The translations under genes and the position numbers were made by a program. 46,095 bases of DNA from Muribaculaceae bacterium (lineage in GTDB: Bacteria; Bacteroidota; Bacteroidia; Bacteroidales; Muribaculaceae), in assembly GCA_022509205.1 (NCBI GenBank), contig JAFLTR010000014.1:1-46095 (forward strand), read 5' to 3'. The notes below the pieces were generated by a model. That model did no database searches. It was given only the letters and a program-made list of their open reading frames with translations, and had not been told where the DNA came from. How positions within the stretch are numbered: the first letter of the stretch is position 1; each line of letters starts with the position of its first letter. This document shows positions 34,250-41,572 of this stretch, piece by piece.

Positions 34250-36592
34250 TTACTTCATTTCCTCCATTTTTCCGGGATCACCCACAAGCCAAACGATGTC
34301 ACCAGGCCTCAACACAGTATCAGGACCGGGCTGTTCGAAAATATCGTCGCCACGTTGCACTTTTACCACCATACAATAAAAATCGTGACGTATATCCGTT
34401 TGTCCCAAAGGTATATTAACAACCGGGGATTTTTCTGTAAGAGTGATGCTACCGATATCAACTTTGGAGGAATAAACATCTAAGGCTCTGTAGGCCTTTT
34501 CGTCCCGCTCTATATCATCATTAAGGCGCTTGATCTGTTCATCATTTCCAATCACTCCAAGTATGTCCCCGGGAAAAATCCTGGCGTCTACTGAAGGAAG
34601 AGGCATTATCCTCTCCCCTCTTTGAATACTTGCCACACTTACTCCATAATCGCTTCTAAGCCCCGAGTCCTTTAATTTATCGCCGACAAAAGGGCAATAA
34701 GAACCTACTTCTATAAATGCCATGTGGAGATCATCAATAAGATGGTTATTGGCTCCGGAACGAGTATTTTCCCGAATGTTGAGATTATCGATGAATTTCT
34801 TCTCGATACTATTGTAGCGTGCAGAAATTTTCTGCGAAGCAAACACCAGAATGAAAGCAAGACAGATGATTCCGGCAATCCATGCAACCGTTGCATCGTA
34901 AGCCAGCGTGAGAAGGTAGACTATGAAAAGCAGCGCCACTAAATAACGTATGATTCTTAATGCCACCAAAGGCACCGAATAGAAACTGGCTGAGTTATGC
35001 AGTCTCATTTTTTCATCCTCTTTCAATGTGCTGAACGATAAAGCAAAGAGAAATGGCATCATAGCTGCAAGTGTGATCACAGTGGCAAGAAAACGTCCCC
35101 AATCTGCCATATAATCTTCCAGCAGCGGGAAGAGGAATTGGCGACTCACAAGGATTATAGCAATAAGTATAACGGAAAAAATAACCAAGCGTCCCATATA
35201 CCTACTAAGGATATCCTTCCATAGTTTTTTATCGCTGTTTTTATCCACTACCTGCTTAGAATATCTGTCGATGAGAAAACGAAGGTTCTCCGGAAGTTTT
35301 GACTCTACAAATCTGTAGGCCGGTTGTGACATTTTAACAAAATAGGGGGTGGTGAAAATGGTAATCACTGATACGGCAACGATTATCGGATAGAGCGATT
35401 CCTCAAGAACTCCGAGACTCATACCTAATGAAGCGATAATAAATGAGAATTCACCCACCTGAGTGAGTGTAAATCCACTTTCAATTGCAACTCTCAAGGT
35501 TTGTCCCGTGGAAAGCATACCAACTGTACCGAAGAAAATCATTCCTATTATAACAACTGCAGCAAGTATCAGAATCTCCCACCAATAACTGACAAGGACC
35601 GACGGATTCACCATCATACCGACAGAGATAAAGAAAACAGCTCCGAAGAGATCCTTCACCGGCTTCACTACCTTCTCCATCCTTTCGGCAAAAATAGTGC
35701 CTGCGAGTATGGAACCCATAACGAATGCTCCAAGTTCAAGTGAGAAACCACAGATTACTGAGAAAATCGCCATTGAGAAACATAGGCCCATCGACACCAC
35801 AAGCATAGTTTCATCATTGAGAAAATTTCTGACCCGTGTAAGGAAAGAGGGTAAAACGTAGACTCCGACCAAAAACCATATAATAAGGAAGAAAAGCAAT
35901 TTCCCTATAGAGTATAGTAATTCCGTGCCCTCTACATTCCCCACAGCTATTGATGAAAGTAACACCAACATCAAGACGGCGAAAAGGTCTTCAATTATAA
36001 GCACAGCCAATACGAGCGAAGCGAATTTCTTCTGACGCATTCCAAGATCGGTAAGTGTCTTCAGTATTATCGTTGTACTCGACATGGATATCATTCCGCC
36101 CAGAAAAATACAATTGATGGAGTTTAGATGCAGGATTTTACCCACTCCGAATCCTGCAAAAGTCATACCTGTAATGATTATCAGAGCAGTCATGACCGCC
36201 GACGACCCGGCATTCATTAACTTACGGAAACTGAATTCCAGACCAAGCGTAAACATCAGAATCACAATACCGAGATCTGCCCAGAATTCTATATTATCCA
36301 GATTGGAGATAGAAGGTATATAAGTGAAATTGGGGCTCGCAAGAAACCCTGCAAGAATATACCCCAGAACTACAGGCTGTTTGAGCTTCTTAAAAAGCAA
36401 TGTAACCACTGCTCCCAATAACAGAATTAGGGCAAGGTCAGCAATCAAACCATTGTTGATTTCCTCCTTTTCTGATGTTTGAGGTTGAGAGTCGTTGATC
36501 TCGGTATAAGTCTGGTTTATTATATCTTCCGTGTTTTCGCCATTCAGGAAATTTCCTTCCCGGTGTTCGAAATTGCATGGGAGTATTAACAT
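34250..36592 (-). CDS. Cation:proton antiporter (KefB/CPA2-type) with two TrkA-C domains
   Basis: This is an inner-membrane K+ or Na+/H+ antiporter. The exchanger domain (about 50-430) has LKQPVVLGYILAGFLASP, LGIVILMFTLGLEFSFRKL and LGAFVMGSILAGTIFAERME. Further helices lie at about 470-600. Two RCK-C/TrkA-C domains end the protein: one around GDILGVIGNDEQI and one around RPGDIVWLVGDPG. Length 780 aa exceeds E. coli KefB (about 600). The first 48 residues are hydrophilic and unusual; ATG 36592 is the only clear start upstream of the first helix, but the true start could be later. It is 87 bases downstream of the AI-2E permease gene, probably in one operon. Confidence 0.9.
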   Translation of the reverse strand: MLILPCNFEHREGNFLNGENTEDIINQTYTEINDSQPQTSEKEEINNGLIADLALILLLGAVVTLLFKKLKQPVVLGYILAGFLASPNFTYIPSISNLDNIEFWADLGIVILMFTLGLEFSFRKLMNAGSSAVMTALIIITGMTFAGFGVGKILHLNSINCIFLGGMISMSSTTIILKTLTDLGMRQKKFASLVLAVLIIEDLFAVLMLVLLSSIAVGNVEGTELLYSIGKLLFFLIIWFLVGVYVLPSFLTRVRNFLNDETMLVVSMGLCFSMAIFSVICGFSLELGAFVMGSILAGTIFAERMEKVVKPVKDLFGAVFFISVGMMVNPSVLVSYWWEILILAAVVIIGMIFFGTVGMLSTGQTLRVAIESGFTLTQVGEFSFIIASLGMSLGVLEESLYPIIVAVSVITIFTTPYFVKMSQPAYRFVESKLPENLRFLIDRYSKQVVDKNSDKKLWKDILSRYMGRLVIFSVILIAIILVSRQFLFPLLEDYMADWGRFLATVITLAAMMPFLFALSFSTLKEDEKMRLHNSASFYSVPLVALRIIRYLVALLFIVYLLTLAYDATVAWIAGIICLAFILVFASQKISARYNSIEKKFIDNLNIRENTRSGANNHLIDDLHMAFIEVGSYCPFVGDKLKDSGLRSDYGVSVASIQRGERIMPLPSVDARIFPGDILGVIGNDEQIKRLNDDIERDEKAYRALDVYSSKVDIGSITLTEKSPVVNIPLGQTDIRHDFYCMVVKVQRGDDIFEQPGPDTVLRPGDIVWLVGDPGKMEEMK

Positions 36593-36679
36593 TGAATTGT
36601 GGTTTTTTGGTTTTTACTCTTTAAGTATGATAAAAAACGCGATTCAAAGCAGATCTAAATGGGTTATGCTTTAATAATT

Positions 36680-37810
36680 CTAAACCACATCTGATTCTGC
36701 AAGCTCAACATCTTTTCGTGCATATTTATCCACAAAATAAATGTTATAATATGAGAGTATTAAGGTGGTAAGAGGGAGTGCGATAATCAGACCCATAAAT
36801 CCAAGCAGTGCACCCCACACAGAAAGAGATAGCAAAATTATAGCCGGATTCAGACCCATCGCTTTACCCATAATTCTTGGTGTGAGGAAGAGATCCTGAA
36901 TACATTGCACAATAATATATACAGCCATACATTCCCAGAAAATTACCCAGAAATCTCCTCCATTACTTACGGCGCTAACAAGACAAAGTATTGCTGTGAT
37001 CGGAAGTGAAATCAACTGTAAATATGGCACCATGTTAAGAAAACCTATAAAAATACCGAGCACCACCCCCATAGGAAGTCCAACTATAAGGAAGCCAATA
37101 GCAAACAGTACTCCCACAATCATGGATATAAAGAATTGATTCCGAAAATAACGGTTCATCGCATGCTCTATATCCCTACCAATCTGGAAAACCTGTTTTC
37201 TATGAGGGAATGGAACTAACTGGCGGAAACTTAACATTATTCGTTCATAATCCAACATTATAAAAATAACATATAGAATCACGATCAGCCAGCTCAACGC
37301 GCCTATTACAAAAGCAAGACCGGAACTTAAAAAATTCCAAGAAGAAGAAAGTGTGGTCTTAATTATTTCTTTCCATTCCTGAGGTGTAAGCAGCCGGGAT
37401 ATACTGTCAAAATCAAGATTTTCTTTGAAAAAATCATAGATAGGGCCTGAAATAAAAGGAATGTCTATTTTCGAGGAAGCATAGGTTCGTAACATTCCGG
37501 CCATCTGTTCAGCCTCCTCTACAAGATATGGAAAGAAAAGAATACAGAAAATACCAACAACAAGACAAGCCTCCAATAATGTGAGGATAACAGGAAGGAA
37601 ACGGGCCTTGAGATGTAGAAACCTCATATTCCATTTCACAACGGGCTCAAGCATATAAGATATGAGACAGGCCACGAAAAAAGGCAACAAGACACCTTTC
37701 AAGGCATCCAGAAGATACAATGTAGCTATAACACCCAGAATACTGAACGAGATTCTAACAACTCGATCGAACGTATATGGTTGCCGGGGGGGATAGCTTT
37801 CCTTGTTCAT
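36680..37810 (-). CDS. AI-2E family transporter (PF01594-type permease), second copy
   Basis: This is an inner-membrane permease paralogous to 22383-23474. The shared C-terminal signature is AMGLNPAIILLSLSVWGALL with LIIALPLTTLILSYYN. The N-terminal part ALKGVLLPFFVACLISYMLEP also aligns by eye with the other copy. About seven or eight helices and the central soluble segment are present. Length is 376 aa. It has a perfect consensus promoter with an inverted repeat at the predicted start site. The next gene downstream is the TrkA-C antiporter. Substrate is unknown. Confidence 0.88.
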   Translation of the reverse strand: MNKESYPPRQPYTFDRVVRISFSILGVIATLYLLDALKGVLLPFFVACLISYMLEPVVKWNMRFLHLKARFLPVILTLLEACLVVGIFCILFFPYLVEEAEQMAGMLRTYASSKIDIPFISGPIYDFFKENLDFDSISRLLTPQEWKEIIKTTLSSSWNFLSSGLAFVIGALSWLIVILYVIFIMLDYERIMLSFRQLVPFPHRKQVFQIGRDIEHAMNRYFRNQFFISMIVGVLFAIGFLIVGLPMGVVLGIFIGFLNMVPYLQLISLPITAILCLVSAVSNGGDFWVIFWECMAVYIIVQCIQDLFLTPRIMGKAMGLNPAIILLSLSVWGALLGFMGLIIALPLTTLILSYYNIYFVDKYARKDVELAESDVV

Positions 37811-37830
37811 CGTCTAACTTTAAGAAACAA

Positions 37831-37863
37831 AATCCAAAGAAGGATGAGACGATTCTTTGGATT
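37831..37863. promoter_or_regulatory. 11-bp inverted repeat on the start site of the second AI-2E permease gene
   Basis: AATCCAAAGAA (37831-37841) pairs perfectly with TTCTTTGGATT (37853-37863) over an 11-nt spacer. It begins one base downstream of the -7 element and spans the predicted transcription start and early leader. That position suits a repressor operator or a 5' mRNA hairpin. Confidence 0.6.
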
Positions 37864-37864
37864 A

Positions 37865-37896
37865 CAAAATTACTGACTATTTTCCACTTTGCCAAA
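37865..37896 (-). promoter_or_regulatory. Bacteroidetes-type promoter for the second AI-2E permease gene
   Basis: On the minus strand, TTTG (37896-37893), a 20-nt spacer and TAATTTTG (37872-37865), a full consensus match 55 bases before the ATG at 37810. Confidence 0.82.
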
Positions 37897-37999
37897 GATG
37901 TGGAGTGCAAGCAAGGATGGTGTCGGAAGATAGTGACGGAAGGACCATAAGCCTCAAAGTTTATATAATCTTATCAATCAATTCTTGAAAAGTTTTAAG

Positions 38000-38007
38000 T
38001 AAATTTG
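38000..38007 (+). promoter_or_regulatory. Probable -7 element of the dacB gene
   Basis: TAAATTTG lies 85 bases before the dacB ATG. No TTTG is found at the usual upstream distance. The rest of gap 37811-38092 shows only the divergent promoter and inverted repeat already listed. Confidence 0.4.
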
Positions 38008-38092
38008 CATTCCTATTTTTATTTTCCGGGAACATACCATTCTTTGAAAAGAAATTACCGTTGATTTAATTTTAAAAATATTCATTATACGA

Positions 38093-39301
38093 ATGACAAA
38101 AAATCGGTCCTTACTTTCCTTAATCTGCCTGCTGGCTTCTCTGCCTTTGTTTTGTGCTTCCGGAGACCAGGCAGTCGCGGAATTCCTGAAACGTAATGGA
38201 ATTCCCAATAATTCTGTTGCTGTAAAAATAGTTGACCTGCAAGACGGAAATATCTTAGCTTCTCACAACGAGGAGGCTTCCCTGGTTCCCGCTTCCATTA
38301 TGAAATCTGTGACTACTGCCGCTCTTCTGGAGTCTGCGGGGCCCGACTGGAGGTACCACACAAGGATATATATCGACGGGCCGATTTATCTGGGCTATCT
38401 TAGAGGAAATGTAATTGTGGAAGGGGCTTGTGACCCTACAATAAATTCTGAGAAAGAACCTTTTTCTGAGGATATAATCGAAGAAATCTGCAGTGCTCTT
38501 GCCGCCCAGCAGATTAATCGGATAGAGGGAGGTATAATCATTGATGAGAATAATTTTTCCGGATCCCCGCATCCTGTTTCGTGGGCAAAGGAGGACCGAC
38601 GCAAATATTATGGTACGGGTAGTCATGCTTTCAATTATTCCGACAATGCAAGTGGAGATTTCGCAATTAGCGATCCGGCAAAACAATTCATAATTTTACT
38701 CAAAAATAATCTGGCAGCAAAAGGTATTGAACTTGAAGACAAAGAAATCACTGAAGGGAGGCGAATACAACTTCACGTTCATCAATCGGCTCCTCTGGAC
38801 GAAATAATGCGTAGCTGCATGATGCGTAGCGACAATCTTTTTGCAGAATCTATGCTACGCACTTACGGAAAATTGGGAGGAGGAGATGGATCGACAGATT
38901 CAGCCACATCTCAGGAAATGACACTCTGGAAAGAGAAGAACCTGCCACTTGAAGGCGTGAATATTGTAGATGGATCAGGTTTATCCAGGGCCAATCGAGT
39001 AACGGCGAATTTCATGTCGGAATTACTATGCAAAATGAGTCAAAATCCCTTCTATGCCTCATTTTTTCCGCTTGCAGGGCAAGAAGGAACTTTAAAAAAA
39101 TTTCTTGCGGGCACTTCCCTTGATAGTTATGTGGCTATGAAAACCGGAAGTATGCGAGGAATACAATGTTATGCTGGCTATAAGCTGGATGATGATTATA
39201 TTCCCACTCACGTGATCGTAATTATTATGAACGATATTACCAACAGTCGAGACAGGGCTAAAAAAGCCGCCGAAGATATGTTGCTATCAATTTTTGAATA
39301 A
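38093..39301 (+). CDS. dacB: D-alanyl-D-alanine carboxypeptidase/endopeptidase (PBP4, S13 family)
   Basis: This periplasmic class C penicillin-binding protein trims and cleaves peptidoglycan cross-links. A signal peptide (MTKNRSLLSLICLLASLPLF then CASG) is present. The active-site motifs are SIMK (68-71), SDN within MMRSDNLFAESMLR, and KTG in AMKTGSMRG near residue 347. The segment VDGSGLSRANRVTA is typical. At 402 aa it is shorter than E. coli PBP4 (477), so the inserted domains between SxxK and SxN are reduced. The stop overlaps the next gene's ATG by one base (TAATG). Confidence 0.93.
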   Translation: MTKNRSLLSLICLLASLPLFCASGDQAVAEFLKRNGIPNNSVAVKIVDLQDGNILASHNEEASLVPASIMKSVTTAALLESAGPDWRYHTRIYIDGPIYLGYLRGNVIVEGACDPTINSEKEPFSEDIIEEICSALAAQQINRIEGGIIIDENNFSGSPHPVSWAKEDRRKYYGTGSHAFNYSDNASGDFAISDPAKQFIILLKNNLAAKGIELEDKEITEGRRIQLHVHQSAPLDEIMRSCMMRSDNLFAESMLRTYGKLGGGDGSTDSATSQEMTLWKEKNLPLEGVNIVDGSGLSRANRVTANFMSELLCKMSQNPFYASFFPLAGQEGTLKKFLAGTSLDSYVAMKTGSMRGIQCYAGYKLDDDYIPTHVIVIIMNDITNSRDRAKKAAEDMLLSIFE

Positions 39302-39873
39302 TGATGGAAAATAAATTAAGGGAACTTCTTGACAAAATCTATGAATTGGAAGGGCTTGTGCATCTTTCTATTAAAAGAGATGAGGCATCTCAGGATTTCA
39401 TAAGATTAATATCCAAAAAGGGTAAAGAGGTGGCCGAACTCTGTGTTGAAGTAGGAAAAGAGGGAAGCCAATTAGACGGGAAAGAATCCGCCGATTTAAA
39501 GGAGCCGATTAATTCTCCGCTCCATCCTGTTAGTCTCGAAGAATATTATATCGATGAAGATAATGACTCCCCTCAAAGTCAAGAAACCTCTTCCGGTTCC
39601 AACATTCTGGAATTGACCGACCCTTCTATTGACACAACTGAGAGAAGTGAGCCTAAAAAAGGGAAACTGGTGTTTTCCATAAATGATCGTTTCAGATACA
39701 AAAGAGAGCTTTTTGATAATTCTGACGTCGCTTTCAACAATACATTGGCTTTAGTGGCTTCAATGGAGAATTATGATGAGGCTGAAGACTATTTTCTAAA
39801 CGAAGAAGGATTAGACAGAAGATCGCCGGCAGTGGCTGATTTCCTTGATGTAATTAAAAGATATTTTCAATAG
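39301..39873 (+). CDS. Conserved hypothetical acidic protein coupled to dacB
   Basis: I recognise no named domain. The N-terminal 45 residues (MMENKLRELLDKIYELEGLV) are probably helical or coiled-coil. A low-complexity acidic linker follows (about 50-115, rich in Asp, Glu, Ser and Pro). A compact C-terminal module of about 75 residues (KLVFSINDRFRYKRELF, then FNNTLALVASMENYDEAEDY) looks like the conserved part; I recall similar C-termini in other Bacteroidales proteins of unknown function. No signal peptide, so it is cytosolic. Translation is coupled to dacB by TAATG. Length 190 aa; a terminator follows at 39939-39973. Confidence 0.78.
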   Translation: MMENKLRELLDKIYELEGLVHLSIKRDEASQDFIRLISKKGKEVAELCVEVGKEGSQLDGKESADLKEPINSPLHPVSLEEYYIDEDNDSPQSQETSSGSNILELTDPSIDTTERSEPKKGKLVFSINDRFRYKRELFDNSDVAFNNTLALVASMENYDEAEDYFLNEEGLDRRSPAVADFLDVIKRYFQ

Positions 39874-39938
39874 AACCGTCGAATCCTCTCACATATCCTA
39901 AAATTTTTTAGAGCGGAACAAGAGTGTAAATAAAGATT

Positions 39939-39973
39939 AAGAGGGTAAGCAAAATTATATTGCTACCCTCTTT
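39939..39973. terminator. Rho-independent terminator between convergent genes (repeated sequence copy 2)
   Basis: AAGAGGGTA (39939-39947) pairs with TACCCTCTT (39964-39972), with an inner GCA/TGC pair and a T-run after it on the plus strand. It shares the 12-mer AAGAGGGTAAGC and the 11-mer CTACCCTCTTT with 27324-27365. The A bases before the left arm give a partial T-tail on the minus strand, so it may work both ways. Confidence 0.78.
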
Positions 39974-39997
39974 AATTCTTAGAAGAGCTTTCTGGAA

Positions 39998-40864
39998 TTA
40001 ATCCAATTGTACAATCAGATAAGGGCTGAATTTCCAGAATTCATCAGGATTTGTAATCTTCAATGTGATAGTATTGTCAGCATTTTTCACTTCCTCATAG
40101 GAATCCTTAGGCATATTGGTCCAGATTTTTATCTTTTTGGCTCCTGTGGGAATAGAGGTCAGAACCCTCTTGTCAGCAGCAGTAAAATAATTTAGATTCA
40201 CATCTCCCTTTAAAACTTTTGTGGCTCCAAGGAATTTCTTCTCAAGAAGATCGTTTTGCTTCAGTTCTTTATTGGTTCCCAATGCATAATAAACAGTATT
40301 CAATTGTTGGTCAGCCTCATCCAAAGCATTAAAGGCAGCATCTTTGGCTTCAGTCTGCACCTGCACCTGCATCTCTTTTTCTGCTAACTGATCATTAAGG
40401 TTGGCAATTGAATCGTTAGCCAAAGAGAGACGATTTTCCAACATGGCAATGTGGGATTCCTGATCGTCAAGACGAACTTTCATTTGCTCGATAGTTTTGG
40501 TGAGCACAGCATTCTGATTACCTGAATCCCTCATTTTCTTCTCCATTTGTGCAAGAAGCTGATGATTGGTGGCAAGTCTCTGTTTGATAGCGGAAAGATT
40601 ACGACGCACTTCAGCTCTACGATCCGTTTCACCATTGCCCATATTATAGAGAAGACCTTCCTGCATATTGATGGAATCAAGTCCATTATAGATGTCGGCC
40701 ATCAGAAGCATAAGGGAGTCGTTGAAGGTTGTAGCCTCCTCATAATTACTTGTAAGCTCAGCTATCCTAAGGGAATCTTGTTGTGCTTTCTCCTTGTATC
40801 CACTGTTACATGCACTCATCATTAAGAGCGCACCTCCGCATAAGGCGATCAATGTTTTCTTCAT
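39998..40864 (-). CDS. Coiled-coil lipoprotein (possible Cbp1-like adhesin family)
   Basis: The N-terminus MKKTLIALCGGALLMMSACNS is a lipoprotein signal with lipidated Cys 19. Residues about 25-190 are predicted to form long coiled coils (regular Leu/Ile heptads, as in QMKVRLDDQESHIAMLENRL). A small globular C-terminal part follows (about 200-288; KFLGATKVLKGDVNLNYFT, ending WKFSPYLIVQLD). The end of the protein resembles what I remember of the Bacteroides Cbp1 collagen-binding lipoprotein family, but I cannot confirm this. Its ATG overlaps the rsmI stop by four bases. Length 288 aa. Confidence 0.75.
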   Translation of the reverse strand: MKKTLIALCGGALLMMSACNSGYKEKAQQDSLRIAELTSNYEEATTFNDSLMLLMADIYNGLDSINMQEGLLYNMGNGETDRRAEVRRNLSAIKQRLATNHQLLAQMEKKMRDSGNQNAVLTKTIEQMKVRLDDQESHIAMLENRLSLANDSIANLNDQLAEKEMQVQVQTEAKDAAFNALDEADQQLNTVYYALGTNKELKQNDLLEKKFLGATKVLKGDVNLNYFTAADKRVLTSIPTGAKKIKIWTNMPKDSYEEVKNADNTITLKITNPDEFWKFSPYLIVQLD

Positions 40865-41571
40865 AAATTATCTTTTTTAATTTTTTTATTAATTTCATTT
40901 CCTTCCACTACTATAACAATTTCACCCTTAGCTTGGTTTTGCGAATAATAATCTTGAAGCGACTTCAAGGAAGAAAGGTTATAGGTTTCATGTAGTTTTG
41001 ATATTTCTCTGACAACACATGCATCCCTATCTTCTCCAAAATACTCGCAGAGGTCATGTAAGGTCCTTTCCAGTCTCTTAGGGCTCTCATATATGATAAT
41101 GGAGCGAGGATCCTCAGCTAAAAATTTCAGTCGGGTAGCCCTCCCCTTTTTAGGAGGAAGGAAACCTTCGAATACAAAACGATCGCAAGGAAGACCGGAA
41201 GCCACCAATGCAGGAACAAAAGCAGTCGCTCCGGGTAGACATTCCACTTTTACTCCCATACGTCGACATTCTCTGACAAGCATAAATCCGGGATCAGAAA
41301 TACCGGGAGTGCCCGCATCGGTCACCAAGGCTATCCTTTCACCTTCCTTTATTTTTTTTACAATAGACTCGGTTGTGGCATGCTCATTGAATTTATGGTG
41401 ACTCTTCATCGGGGTTGAGATATCATAATGCTTTAAGAGCACACCGGATGTACGGGTGTCTTCGGCAAGAATAAGATCCACTTCCTTAAGTACTTTTATG
41501 GCTCTGAAAGTCATGTCCTCAAGGTTTCCTACCGGAGTTGGCACTAAATATAGAGCTCCTTCCCTATCCAT
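40861..41571 (-). CDS. rsmI: 16S rRNA (cytidine(1402)-2'-O)-methyltransferase
   Basis: This SAM-dependent enzyme of the tetrapyrrole-methylase fold methylates C1402 in the ribosomal decoding site. Motifs are LYLVPTPVGNLEDMTFRA (8-25), ILAEDTRTSGVLLKHY, LVTDAGTPGISDPG, CLPGATAFVPALVASGLP and FEGFLPPKKGR. At 236 aa it is shorter than E. coli RsmI (286), ending soon after the core. ATG 41571 lies one base past the OPT transporter stop. The stop overlaps the lipoprotein start by four bases. Confidence 0.95.
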   Translation of the reverse strand: MDREGALYLVPTPVGNLEDMTFRAIKVLKEVDLILAEDTRTSGVLLKHYDISTPMKSHHKFNEHATTESIVKKIKEGERIALVTDAGTPGISDPGFMLVRECRRMGVKVECLPGATAFVPALVASGLPCDRFVFEGFLPPKKGRATRLKFLAEDPRSIIIYESPKRLERTLHDLCEYFGEDRDACVVREISKLHETYNLSSLKSLQDYYSQNQAKGEIVIVVEGNEINKKIKKDNL

Positions 41572-41572
41572 T

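Noticed and set aside
22383-37810. The two AI-2E-family permeases as a composite transposon or recent duplication
   Set aside because: They differ throughout by eye, sit on opposite strands in different contexts and have no flanking repeats; they look like old paralogues.
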